Source of the DNA: CAVSUR01 sp052143655
GTDB lineage: Bacteria > Actinomycetota > Actinomycetes > Streptosporangiales > Streptosporangiaceae
Direction: 5' to 3'
NCBI GenBank assembly: GCA_052143655.1
Contig: JBKQSL010000310.1
Span: 1-21,450 of the forward strand
DNA length: 21,450 bases
The translations under genes and the position numbers were made by a program. The notes beneath the pieces were generated by a model that did no database searches, was not told the origin of the DNA, and was given only the letters and a program-made list of their open reading frames with translations. Shown one piece after another: positions 1-7,740 of the stretch. The stretch's first letter is position 1. The number at the start of each line of letters is the position of its first letter.

Positions 1-1
1 G

Positions 2-349
2 TCAGGATCTTCCGGCGGCCGTGACCGCCCAACTGGTGGTCCCGGGGAGGACGTGAAGGCCGGGCGACACGCGCCAATCGGGTGCCGTGGGGACGGCCAG
101 CGCGACCGCGCCGATGTCCGACGGCCGAAGCCAGACTTCGCCACCGCTGTCGGACATGAAGACGGTCTCACCGGCGGCAGCGACCAATGGTCGGACCAAG
201 CGCTGATCGTTGAGCGGATACTCGACGCTCGACGCGTACGCCATTCCTCCGAGCCCGCACGCCAACGCACGCTCATGCTTGTTATGGAGGTGATCGTGAG
301 GCACCAAGATCGAGGCGCGCTGCGCCTCGATCACCTGCATAACAGGCAC
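2..349 (-). CDS. hypothetical protein, 115 aa
   Basis: I do not recognise this protein. The frame is open from a GTG at 347-349 (an ATG lies three codons later, at 338-340) to a TGA at 2-4. Codon third positions are mostly G or C, and the C-terminal two thirds, with FMSDSGGEVWLRPSD and APDWRVSPGLHVLPG, reads like a folded soluble domain. No signal peptide or membrane segment is visible. It is divergent from the large cyclase-LuxR regulator, which might control it. No Shine-Dalgarno sequence is evident before either start, and an 11-bp inverted repeat falls inside the first codons. The N-terminus is therefore uncertain, and the frame could be a remnant or spurious. Confidence 0.4.
   Translation of the reverse strand: MPVMQVIEAQRASILVPHDHLHNKHERALACGLGGMAYASSVEYPLNDQRLVRPLVAAAGETVFMSDSGGEVWLRPSDIGAVALAVPTAPDWRVSPGLHVLPGTTSWAVTAAGRS
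308..332. repeat. 11-bp perfect inverted repeat
   Basis: Arms GATCGAGGCGC (308-318) and GCGCCTCGATC (322-332) are perfectly complementary across a 3-nt GCT loop. The repeat sits about 200 bases before the cyclase-LuxR gene and inside the first codons of the divergent small ORF. It could be an operator or an mRNA hairpin, and nothing in the sequence decides between them. Confidence 0.6.
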
Positions 350-395
350 TTATGCCGAGCCCGAAGGGCGATGTGATCTTCGATCACCGGCATAA
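328..395. promoter_or_regulatory. paired 15-mer direct repeats in divergent promoter region
   Basis: CGATCACCTGCATAA (328-342) and CGATCACCGGCATAA (381-395) differ at one base and start 53 bp apart, about five helical turns. The first GCATAA is also mirrored by TTATGC at 350-355 (GCATAA-N7-TTATGC). This arrangement between divergent genes resembles a pair of transcription-factor sites. It could serve autoregulation by the LuxR-type protein encoded at 528, but that is inference. Confidence 0.4.
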
Positions 396-527
396 TTAGG
401 TGCGACCGCCTGCAACGCACCGAACAGAGTGTTCTGCGTGCTCACGACACGCGGTCTCAGCGGCGACGGCACCCGAGGGCGCTTCGCTGAAGCGGGCACG
501 GCCCGGGATCGGGGGCACAATGAGCGG

Positions 528-3500
528 ATGGGGTTCCCCTCCGGCACGGTGACTTTGCTGTTTACCGACATCGAGGGCAGCATCCGGCTTTGGGAGGCCG
601 ACAGCGAGGCGATGGCGGAGGCGTCGGCTCGCCATGACCGCATGGTCTGCGAGCAGATCGAGGTTGCCGGCGGCCATGTCTTCACGAGGGTGGGCGAGGC
701 GCTTCGCTCGGTGTTCGCCGGCCCGTCGGCCGCGCTGGCAGCGGCGGTGGCCATCCAGCGGGCTGCCGGTGCGCAGCCGTGGCCGCCTGGCTTGCCCATC
801 CGGGTGCGCGTGGCGTTGCATTCAGGTGCCTGCGTGGAGCGTGACGGTGATTATTTCGGTCCGGTGGTGAATCGGGCTGCCCGCTTGCTGGCGGTCGGCC
901 ATGGTGGTCAGGTCCTGGTGTCGGGGACGGCGTGCGAGCTGCTGGCCGGCCGGCTGCCCGCCGGGATCGGGCTTGAGGATCTGGGTGAGCACCGTCTGAA
1001 GGACCTGGGTCGCGCTGAGCGGGTGTTCCAGGTGACCGGGCCGGGCCTGGCCGGGGGATTCGGCCCGTTGCGCTCGCTGGACGACCCGGCGCTGCGCCAC
1101 AATCTGCCGTCGCAGGCAACCAGCTTCGTGGGCCGGGCCGGCGAGCTGGCCGAGCTGCGGTCGCTGGTGTCGGGCGGGTCCCGGCTGGTCACGATCGCGG
1201 GGCCGGGCGGGATCGGCAAGTCCCGGCTGGCGTTGCAGGTGGCGGCCGAGGCGCTGGATGGCGCCGGCGACGGCGTGTGGCTGGTCGAGCTGGCGCCGGT
1301 GGCCGAACCCGAGCTGGTGGCCCGCACCGTGGCCGCCGTGCTCGCAGTCCGCGAGCAGCCGGGACGGCCGGTGCTCGACACCGTGGTCGACGCGGTCGGC
1401 GACCGGTACCTGCTGGTGATCCTGGATAACGCCGAGCATGTGCTCGGCGCGGTGGCCAAGCTGGCCGACGCCGTGATGCGGTCCTGCCCGAGGGCGAGCC
1501 TGCTGGTCACTAGCAGGGAGCCGCTGGGCATCAGCGGTGAGCACGTGTTCCGGGTTCCCCCGCTGCCGATCCCGCCCGCCGATCTCGCCGCCCCCGGCCA
1601 GCTTGCCGCTTTCGAGTCGGTGCAGTTGTTCGCCGAGCGCGCCGCAATGCACCGGCAGGGCTTCGCCCTCGACGAGGGGAACGCCGCGGCGGTGGCGGCG
1701 GTCTGCGTGCGGCTGGACGGGATTCCGCTGGCCCTCGAGCTCGCCGCAGCCAGGCTCGGTTCGCTGTCGGTGCCGGAGATCAGCTCCCGGCTCGACCAGC
1801 GGTTCCGGCTGCTGACCGGGGGAAGCCGTACCGCCCTGCCCCGCCATCAGACCCTCCGCGCGCTGATCGACTGGTCCTATAACCTGCTCAACCCCGAAGA
1901 GCAGATCATGCTCGACCGGCTGTCGGTCTTCGCCGGGGGCTGGACCCTGGATGCCGCCGAAGCGGTCACCTCCCGAGGCGACGCCGCAGAATGGCAGGTG
2001 CTGGATCATCTTGCCGCCCTAGTCGGCAAGAGCCTGGTCCAGGCCGATGAGACCCGCGGTTCGACGCGCTACTGGCTGCTGGAGACGGTCCGCCACTACG
2101 CCGCCGAACGCCTCGCCCGGCGGGCCGGCTCCGAGCCGGAGGAGACCCGCGCCGCCCACCGTGATCACTACCTGGCTCTGGTGGAATCCGGCGACATGCA
2201 CCTGCGCGGCCCGGACGAGGCCACCTGGCTGGATCGTCTGGAGGCCGAGTTCGACAACATCCGAGCTGCGCTCGCGTTCAGCCTCGCCGATCCTGACAGT
2301 GCTGAGCCCGGCCTGCGGCTGGCGGCCGGGCTGCACCGGTTCTGCACCATGCGCGGCCACGGCGGCGAAGCCCTCGAGGCGCTCACCGTCCTGCTCGAAC
2401 GACCTGACGCCCGCGTGCCCACGCGGGCCCGGGCCCGGGCCCTGACCGTGGCCTGCCACTTGCTCGATTATTTCGGCAACGATCCAGTGCCCCCCTCGAT
2501 GGTCAGCGAGGCTCTCAAGGTCGCCCGTGGCCTCCCCGATGACGCCGTCGCCGCCGATGCGCTCGCTCAACTGTGCTGGCTGAGCTTCGAGCACGGCGAT
2601 CTACCTGCCGCACTGGTCCATATCGACGAGGCCGTCGGTCTGGCCCGGGCAACCGGAGATCCCCGGTTGATTGCTTATATTCTCGGCCGTCGTGCGGTGT
2701 TCAAAAGCGAAGCGGGCGATCTAGATGCCGCCTTCGCTGACAATCAGGAATCTCTCACCCTGTCCCGGGCGGCCGGAGACAGCTACCGACTCGCCACCAC
2801 CCTGGCCAACCTCGGCTTTGATGAGCACGTGGCGGGGGAGCTTGAGGCGGCCCGGGCGCACCTGCAGGAGGCGAGCATGCTCGCCGACGACCATGGCTAC
2901 CTGAATTTGTCCGCCGGTCTGCGGCAGAACCTGGGCATCGTCGACCTGATGGACGCCGATCCCGGCAGTGCAAGCCGCCTTTTCCTCGACAGCCTGGACA
3001 CGGCCCGGATCACCGGTGTCAAGTCGTATGTTCCCGGCGCGCTCCTCGGCCTTGCCCTGGCGGCCGGCGCGGACGGCGATCCCGCCGTCGCCGCTACCCT
3101 GCACGGCGTCGCCGATGAACACTACGAGCAGGCCGGACGGGGATTCGAGGCCATCGAAGCGGGGCTGCGCGACCGTGACCATGCCCAGTTGCGCGCCACG
3201 CTGGGCCAGGCGGCGTTCGAGGCCGCCTACGCCCGCGGCCGAACGCTCAGCCGAGCCGACGCCATCGCCCTGGCCACCGCGGCAGTCGAGCCCGACCCTG
3301 GAGCTGCGCCAGCCGGCACCGTTCCCGCCGCCGGCCAGCCGGCGACGGCCGGTTCGGCCGGTGCGCTGTCGGAGCGAGAGCGGGAGATCGTGGCGCTGCT
3401 GGCCGGGGGCGCGACCGACGCCCAGATCGGCGAGCGGCTGTTCCTGTCGGTCAACACGGTCAGATCGCATCTAGAGCGGATCCGGGACAAGACCGGCGCA

Positions 3501-3569
3501 CGGCGGCGCGCGGAACTGGTCCGCTATGCCATCCGGGCCGGCATCGACCCGGCCGCCCCCTCGGCCTGA
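528..3569 (+). CDS. adenylate/guanylate cyclase-domain, AAA/NB-ARC ATPase, TPR, LuxR-type transcriptional regulator
   Basis: This is a 1013-aa multidomain cytoplasmic regulator. An N-terminal class III nucleotide cyclase domain (about 8-170) begins LLFTDIEGS, with metal-binding D14, and carries NRAARL with N115 and R119. A STAND-type ATPase follows: Walker A GPGGIGKS at 225-232 and Walker B LVILDN with D300. Winged-helix and TPR-like helical regions run to about 930. A LuxR HTH begins SEREREIVALL near 948 and includes SVNTVRSHLERI. The family senses signals through the helical region and activates transcription after ATP-driven assembly. The second metal-binding position, usually Asp in a GD motif, is Glu57 here (VGEAL), so cyclase activity may be altered or lost. 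An in-frame GTG at 429 would add 33 residues unlike the family, so I prefer ATG 528, where the conserved cyclase start follows at once. Its target genes are unknown. Confidence 0.93.
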   Translation: MGFPSGTVTLLFTDIEGSIRLWEADSEAMAEASARHDRMVCEQIEVAGGHVFTRVGEALRSVFAGPSAALAAAVAIQRAAGAQPWPPGLPIRVRVALHSGACVERDGDYFGPVVNRAARLLAVGHGGQVLVSGTACELLAGRLPAGIGLEDLGEHRLKDLGRAERVFQVTGPGLAGGFGPLRSLDDPALRHNLPSQATSFVGRAGELAELRSLVSGGSRLVTIAGPGGIGKSRLALQVAAEALDGAGDGVWLVELAPVAEPELVARTVAAVLAVREQPGRPVLDTVVDAVGDRYLLVILDNAEHVLGAVAKLADAVMRSCPRASLLVTSREPLGISGEHVFRVPPLPIPPADLAAPGQLAAFESVQLFAERAAMHRQGFALDEGNAAAVAAVCVRLDGIPLALELAAARLGSLSVPEISSRLDQRFRLLTGGSRTALPRHQTLRALIDWSYNLLNPEEQIMLDRLSVFAGGWTLDAAEAVTSRGDAAEWQVLDHLAALVGKSLVQADETRGSTRYWLLETVRHYAAERLARRAGSEPEETRAAHRDHYLALVESGDMHLRGPDEATWLDRLEAEFDNIRAALAFSLADPDSAEPGLRLAAGLHRFCTMRGHGGEALEALTVLLERPDARVPTRARARALTVACHLLDYFGNDPVPPSMVSEALKVARGLPDDAVAADALAQLCWLSFEHGDLPAALVHIDEAVGLARATGDPRLIAYILGRRAVFKSEAGDLDAAFADNQESLTLSRAAGDSYRLATTLANLGFDEHVAGELEAARAHLQEASMLADDHGYLNLSAGLRQNLGIVDLMDADPGSASRLFLDSLDTARITGVKSYVPGALLGLALAAGADGDPAVAATLHGVADEHYEQAGRGFEAIEAGLRDRDHAQLRATLGQAAFEAAYARGRTLSRADAIALATAAVEPDPGAAPAGTVPAAGQPATAGSAGALSEREREIVALLAGGATDAQIGERLFLSVNTVRSHLERIRDKTGARRRAELVRYAIRAGIDPAAPSA

Positions 3570-3616
3570 GAGCTGGTCCTCCCCGGCCCGACGATGACCA
3601 GCCTCCGGGCGTAAAT

Positions 3617-3665
3617 GGGGCCGTCCGGCCCACCCGTGCCGCGCCCGATGGGGCCGCCCGGCCCC
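3617..3665 (+). terminator. tandem GC-rich hairpins after the regulator gene
   Basis: Two similar stem-loops lie 48-96 bases after the regulator stop. GGGGCC-GTCC-GGCCC is at 3617-3631, and the perfect GGGGCC-GCCC-GGCCCC is at 3650-3665. Neither has a U tract, which is common for actinobacterial terminators. They may end the regulator transcript or form a leader structure of the next gene. Confidence 0.35.
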
Positions 3666-3753
3666 TGCTGCCAGGCTCTGGCCGGGCCCACGCTGGGTCT
3701 ACAGGCGCCGCCGCCCAGGCGGCCCGTCCCGGCTCCGCGAAAGGGCAACTGCG

Positions 3754-4269
3754 ATGAAGATCAAGTTCACCAGGGCGCCGACCATCACGAAGGCAGCCAT
3801 CGCCACGGTCGTGTTCACGATTCTGTGGGCGGTGACGAACGTCAATCTCCCCTCATGCAGTGACCCCGGCGCGGTACTCAACCCTCAGGGGTGCGTGGTC
3901 CATCAGTCGTACCTGCACATCGTCTGCGGTTTGCTCGCGCTGGCTAGCCTCATCACCGGCGTGGTGCTGTTCATCCTCAGACAGCGCAAGGCTTCCACCT
4001 GGGACCAGCAGCCTGCACCGCGCCCGGCGCGGTCCGAGGCACCCAGGCCGGCCGAGACGGCAGTGCCTGTAGTGCAGGCTCATGGCGACACCGCCGGGCC
4101 GGTCACCGCATCGGCGGGCCTGAGCAGGTCTCCAGGTCCCGAGCGGGCCGCCAGCTTCTGCGCCCAGTGCGGCACGCGCGCCGTCGCCGGAGACCACTTC
4201 TGCCAGCAGTGCGGTGCTCCCGTGAAAAACGGAATCCGAAGCTATCCGCGAAACAGTGTCATCAACTGA
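3754..4269 (+). CDS. two-TM membrane protein with C-terminal zinc ribbon
   Basis: This 171-aa protein has two predicted membrane helices, about residues 13-32 (AAIATVVFTILWAV) and 51-72 (IVCGLLALASLITGVVLFIL). A Pro/Ala-rich cytoplasmic linker follows, then a C-terminal double CxxC zinc ribbon (CAQCG and CQQCG, about 136-158). Two cysteines between the helices (PSCSDPG and QGCVV) could form a disulfide in the extracellular loop. ATG 3754 is preceded by GAAAGGG at 3739-3745 with good spacing. Zinc-ribbon membrane proteins of this kind are common in actinomycetes and have no assigned role, so no function is proposed. It lies between the regulator and the secreted propeller gene on the same strand, with separate leaders. 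Confidence 0.8.
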   Translation: MKIKFTRAPTITKAAIATVVFTILWAVTNVNLPSCSDPGAVLNPQGCVVHQSYLHIVCGLLALASLITGVVLFILRQRKASTWDQQPAPRPARSEAPRPAETAVPVVQAHGDTAGPVTASAGLSRSPGPERAASFCAQCGTRAVAGDHFCQQCGAPVKNGIRSYPRNSVIN

Positions 4270-4339
4270 ACAGGCCAGATTCCGGCAGCGACTCACCGTA
4301 TTTCCGAAAGATCTTTAAGACGCAGGAAGGGATGCTCGG

Positions 4340-5797
4340 ATGCACAGGTACATCACGCGCGGGTGTGTCGCTACGGCGGCCGGTCTTGCGCTCGCCGCAG
4401 TGGGAGTAACCGGGGCCGCCGCTTCGGACGCAGCCCCCCGGGCCCTCCCGGCAGTGAGGGTGACCGGGGCGGAGCCATCACCCGCGGCGACCAGCCCCGG
4501 CACCCAGCTGTGGGTGGCACGCTACAACAACGCAGGCAACGGCGGCGCCACGTCAGTGGCGGCCAGCCCGAACGGGAAGACGGTCTTCGTCACCGGATAC
4601 ACCACGGCAGGCAGCGCGGAAGACTACACCACGGTCGCCTACAACGCCGCCACCGGCGCCCAACTGTGGGCAGCGAGCTACAACGACCCCGGCCACACCA
4701 CCGACCAGGCATACTCGGTAGCCGTCAGCCCGAACGGGACGGCGGTATTCGTCACAGGAGAAAGCCTCACGAGCACGCCGGGCGAGGATTATGCGACGGT
4801 GGCCTACAACGCGGCTACCGGCGCCCAGCTGTGGGCGGCGCGGTATGACGGCCCCAGCAACGACAGTGCGGGCGCCCAGGTGGCGGTCAGCCCGAACAGC
4901 ACAACGGTGTTCGTCACCGGGACCAGCCTCGGGACGCCCACCGGCGAGGATTACGCCACGGTTGCCTACAACGCCGCTACCGGCGCCCAGCTGTGGGCGG
5001 CGCGGTACGACGGCTTCGGCAGCGGCGGCAACTACGCCCACTCGGTGGCGGTCAGCCCTGGCGGGAGCATGGTGTTCGTCACCGGTAACAGCCTCGGGAC
5101 CAATGACGGTTATGACTACGCCACGGTTGCCTATAGCGCCGCCACCGGCGCCCAGCTGTGGGTCAAGCGGTACAACGGCGCCAGCAACGGCGAACGCGGG
5201 GCGAATTCGGTGGCGGTCAGCGGGAGCACGGTGTTCGTCACCGGGTCCAGCTACGGGGGCAGCACCGCGAACTATGACTACGCCACGATCGCCTACAGCG
5301 CCGCCACCGGCGCCCAGCTATGGGTCAAGCGCTACGACGGCCCTGGCAGCGGCGGCGACCAGGCATACTCGGCGGCCGTCAGCCCGAGCGGGGGGGCCGT
5401 GTTCGTCACCGGGTACACCGATACGACCAGCACCTCCGCGGGCTATGACTACACCACGATCGCCTACAACGCCGCCACCGGCGCCCAGCTGTGGCTGGAA
5501 CGCTACAACGGCCCGGTCAACTTCACCGACGAGGCATATTCGATAGCTGTCAGCCCGGGCGGGAAGACGGTGTACGTCACCGGAGAGAGCGCCGGGACCG
5601 ACGACGGCTGGGATTCCGCCACGGTTGCCTACAACGCCGCTACCGGGGCCCAGCTGTGGGTCAAGCGCTACGCCGGCGCCGGACTCGGAAGCAAGGATTT
5701 CTCGGTGGCCGTCAGCCCCGTCACAGGGACAGTATTCGTCACCGGGTACGCCGTCGATGGCGGCTCCGACTATGCCACCGTCGCCTATGAAGGCTGA
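4340..5797 (+). CDS. secreted eight-blade beta-propeller repeat protein
   Basis: The 485-aa product starts with a signal peptide (basic start, hydrophobic core about 10-28, AAASDA near cleavage) and a short Pro/Ala linker. Eight repeats of about 53 residues follow, each with QLW..RY, SVAVSP, VFVTG and DYATVAYNAATG. The first unit supplies only the QLW half and the protein ends on DYATVAYEG, so the last and first strands should close one blade. This velcro pattern argues for a complete 8-blade ring. Such SBBP/PQQ-like propellers act as extracellular binding scaffolds, and no catalytic motif is seen. The start ATG has AGGAAGGG at 4324-4331. The repeats are also nearly identical in DNA, suggesting recent internal duplication. 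The ligand is unknown. Confidence 0.88.
   Translation: MHRYITRGCVATAAGLALAAVGVTGAAASDAAPRALPAVRVTGAEPSPAATSPGTQLWVARYNNAGNGGATSVAASPNGKTVFVTGYTTAGSAEDYTTVAYNAATGAQLWAASYNDPGHTTDQAYSVAVSPNGTAVFVTGESLTSTPGEDYATVAYNAATGAQLWAARYDGPSNDSAGAQVAVSPNSTTVFVTGTSLGTPTGEDYATVAYNAATGAQLWAARYDGFGSGGNYAHSVAVSPGGSMVFVTGNSLGTNDGYDYATVAYSAATGAQLWVKRYNGASNGERGANSVAVSGSTVFVTGSSYGGSTANYDYATIAYSAATGAQLWVKRYDGPGSGGDQAYSAAVSPSGGAVFVTGYTDTTSTSAGYDYTTIAYNAATGAQLWLERYNGPVNFTDEAYSIAVSPGGKTVYVTGESAGTDDGWDSATVAYNAATGAQLWVKRYAGAGLGSKDFSVAVSPVTGTVFVTGYAVDGGSDYATVAYEG
4627..5665 (+). repeat. intragenic near-identical DNA repeats encoding propeller blades
   Basis: The segment coding AYNAATGAQLW recurs seven times at roughly 150-165 bp spacing, with only silent or conservative changes (GCCGCCACCGGCGCCCAG and close variants). 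Protein- and DNA-level similarity together suggest recent blade amplification or gene conversion. Blade number may vary between strains. Confidence 0.75.
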
Positions 5798-5809
5798 ATT
5801 TCAGGCCCA

Positions 5810-5858
5810 GGGCAAGCGTGCCGGGCGACAGCCCAGCTGTCGCCCGGCACGCTTGCCC
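5810..5858 (+). terminator. 23-bp perfect stem-loop after propeller gene
   Basis: Positions 5810-5832 are perfectly complementary to 5836-5858 around a CCA loop (inner stem GACAGC/GCTGTC, base GGGCAAG/CTTGCCC). It starts 13 bases after the propeller stop and faces the convergent GNAT gene, so it probably works as a bidirectional terminator. There is no U tract. Confidence 0.7.
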
Positions 5859-5999
5859 GATCCAGGCCGGGCTTAATTAGTTTGGCGCTTATCGTCAGTA
5901 CGGTGACGGAAACCCCGCGACTTGCAGAGCGTCGTGCAGGCCCGGGGCGGCCAGGGAGCCAGATCGTGGGCACGGCGAGAGGCCAGCCCGGCGGACAGG

Positions 6000-6479
6000 T
6001 CAGACCCGTGGCGCGTACTCGATCGAGCGGAACGGCCAGTCGCGTTCCAGCCATGCGCGGACCGTCTGGTACAGCACCGGGTCGAGCTCCGCACAGTCCG
6101 CGCGTACCCAGGAACTAACGGCCGCATCATGGTCACCCGCGCTGACGCTGCCCTCGCCGTCGCTGCGCGGCGGGTAGATGTACACGCAGCCGATGACTTC
6201 GCCGGTACCGGTGCTGAGCACGGTGTAGGTGAACCCGCGGCGATCAGCGAAGTCGCGTGCGTGGCGTTCGAGGTCGCGCAGATTTTCCGCCAGGCTCATC
6301 GGGTGCGGCCAGCCCCTCCCGGCGAATCCCGGTGTCGCCTGGATGTGGCTGATGCTGGCCGTCCATGCCGCATAGTCCGCTGCGTTGTGCTGAGGCCCGA
6401 GCGGTTCCAGCCGGAATTCCTCAGCCGAGAGCCCATCAGCGATCACGAAATCCGCCGGAACGAAGAGTTGATCACTCAT
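6000..6479 (-). CDS. GNAT family N-acetyltransferase
   Basis: This 159-aa protein matches the GNAT pattern in which acetyl-CoA is used to acetylate a small molecule or amine. Family-like blocks are FRLEPLGPQHNAADYAAW near residue 22, HIQATPGF, MSLAENLRDLERHARDFA, the beta-4 segment GEVIGCVYIYP, and a C-terminal AVRAWLERDWPFRSIEYAPR. Its substrate cannot be read from the sequence. The ATG at 6477-6479 begins MSDQLFVPADF, a typical start for this subgroup, although the Shine-Dalgarno sequence is weak. It stands alone and is convergent with the propeller gene. The tRNA-like scar lies 130 bases upstream, so this gene may be on the chromosome side of an element boundary. Confidence 0.85.
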   Translation of the reverse strand: MSDQLFVPADFVIADGLSAEEFRLEPLGPQHNAADYAAWTASISHIQATPGFAGRGWPHPMSLAENLRDLERHARDFADRRGFTYTVLSTGTGEVIGCVYIYPPRSDGEGSVSAGDHDAAVSSWVRADCAELDPVLYQTVRAWLERDWPFRSIEYAPRV

Positions 6480-6608
6480 CAGGCGATGCTAGCCGGACGG
6501 CCTTCGCGTCACCCCGCCCAGCCGCGCGCCCGCAGCATGCCCGGAAAACAGATGACCCCGAACCCGGATCGCAGGTTCGAGCTCATTCCGATGTCCTGAG
6601 ACATCACA

Positions 6609-6639
6609 TGGAGCCGCCTGTCGGAATCGAACCGACGAC
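6609..6639 (-). other. tRNA 3'-end fragment (tRNA-Thr-like), candidate attachment site
   Basis: Read on the minus strand, 6639-6609 gives a complete T-arm (GTCGG, loop TTCGATT, CCGAC), then the 3' acceptor strand AGGCGGC, discriminator T and CCA. No matching 5' acceptor (GCCGCCT), D-arm or credible anticodon arm precedes it. The sequence resembles the 3' end of actinobacterial tRNA-Thr, whose 5' end is typically GCCGCCT; that identity is from memory. Orphan 3' tRNA ends are typical of attR scars left by tyrosine-recombinase elements. By orientation the element would lie at higher coordinates. Confidence 0.7.
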
Positions 6640-6768
6640 TGTCGGCGTCGCGTGAATACTGGATCTGGCTCCAATAACGTGATGTTCACGAAACGATCTT
6701 GAGGCATCGCAGGAGCCGTACTGCACCCCGGAGGCAGCGGGCTGGCACAGGCGCCATGCGCGTGCTGG

Positions 6769-7251
6769 TCAGCCACGCCGAACGGCGAAGTTGTAGCAGC
6801 CGTAGCCGACGTTACGCAGGTGAACGAGTGCGACTTCCGGCCGGGCGAGCATCTCGCGGATGACAGCCTCGGCGTGATCACCATCGGCGACGAGCGCGCC
6901 GTCAGCGATCCGGCCGCCGTGGTCATAGGCGCGCACGACCTGCTGGCGCGCGCTCAGCCCGGGGGGGTAGCGGTGCGGAGTTGGGTAGCCGTCGCAGGGA
7001 TCGGCGTGGATGAACAACGGGCCGCGTTCAGCGTAGGCACCGCTCGTGCCGGGCGGCGTGTAGGCGATGAGCAGCACTCGCTCGCCGGGACTGGATTCGC
7101 GCAGACAGCATCGCAGCGGCTCCCCTCCGGTGCCAGTCCGTGCGGTCAGCCGGTTGCCGGCCTCATCCAGTCCGGCTGTCCTGATCTCTTGCAGCTCGTC
7201 CGGCGGGATCGGCTCGACGATAAGCGTGCTGGTGATCGGTTCAGGGGACAT
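6769..7251 (-). CDS. DUF1203 domain-containing protein
   Basis: This 160-aa protein fits the DUF1203 family along its length. It has an early IPPDELQEIRTAG, then a PLRCCLRESSPGERVLLIAY block with paired cysteines, the GPLFIHADPC segment, the RAYD motif, and C-terminal VALVHLRNVGYGCYNFAVRR. The family is a small cytoplasmic fold of unknown function, and the conserved Cys/His residues suggest metal or redox chemistry without proof. I take ATG 7251 (MSPEPIT) rather than the in-frame GTG at 7257, because a GGCAGG sequence then lies at workable distance. If the tRNA scar is an element end, this is the first gene inside the element. No operon partner is apparent. Confidence 0.82.
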   Translation of the reverse strand: MSPEPITSTLIVEPIPPDELQEIRTAGLDEAGNRLTARTGTGGEPLRCCLRESSPGERVLLIAYTPPGTSGAYAERGPLFIHADPCDGYPTPHRYPPGLSARQQVVRAYDHGGRIADGALVADGDHAEAVIREMLARPEVALVHLRNVGYGCYNFAVRRG

Positions 7252-7380
7252 AGCCACAGCCTGCCGGAGTCAGGCACGCTGCTGCTGGCGGAAATCGGAC
7301 ATGACGGTCGGGCAGCCAGCTGAGCCGCGGCCTGCGGTCGAGGTGACCCGATCAAGTCAGATCGCGTCGTAACCGTCACG

Positions 7381-7610
7381 TTATATGGGCCAGAGCCAGT
7401 ATTCACGCGACGCCGACACCTGCGAGATCGGCGTGAACCCGCGCGGCAGGTAGATCTGCCGGGCAGGCGGCAGCGGGTGGTGGTCCACAGCCGCATTCGC
7501 GTAGCCGGCGTCGAGCGCGAGCATGATGCATACATCGACTAGCCGTCCGGCCCGGGTTGTGCCCGTACGCCCCCGGTTCGACCAGCAGGATCCGCGCCGT
7601 CCATGTCCCG
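7381..7610 (-). pseudogene. frameshifted GNAT acetyltransferase C-terminal remnant
   Basis: Two minus-strand frames together resemble the C-terminal GNAT part of MarR/GNAT-type proteins. The upstream frame, near 7610-7550, reads TARILLVEPGAYGHNPGR, like the family's acetyl-CoA loop. The next frame continues RLVDVCIMLALDAGYANAAV and ends RQIYLPRGFTPISQ before a TAA at 7381. A single-base frameshift near 7550 and loss of everything N-terminal explain this. No start codon or ribosome site fits, so I call it decayed rather than functional. Confidence 0.5.
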
Positions 7611-7740
7611 TGCCCTGGAGTCCGCGATGCGCCTGATCGGGTTCAGCTCCTGCATCCCGCCTTCTTGCCAGGCGGGCATCCGTAATGGCGAGCCGGATCT
7701 GCTGGTGACCAGACGCCACGCCGTCCTCGCCGCTGGCCGG

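Noticed and set aside
429..527. GTG 429 as start of the regulator
   Set aside because: The extra 33 residues are unlike the family, and the conserved cyclase beginning follows ATG 528 directly.
822..2009. 395-aa minus-strand frame inside the regulator gene
   Set aside because: It is antisense to a gene with clear Walker and cyclase motifs; its Gln/Arg/Gly-rich composition is typical of shadows in high-GC DNA.
6600..6690. Complete tRNA gene
   Set aside because: Only the T-arm and 3' acceptor with CCA are present; no 5' acceptor, D-arm or anticodon arm can be folded from the adjoining sequence.
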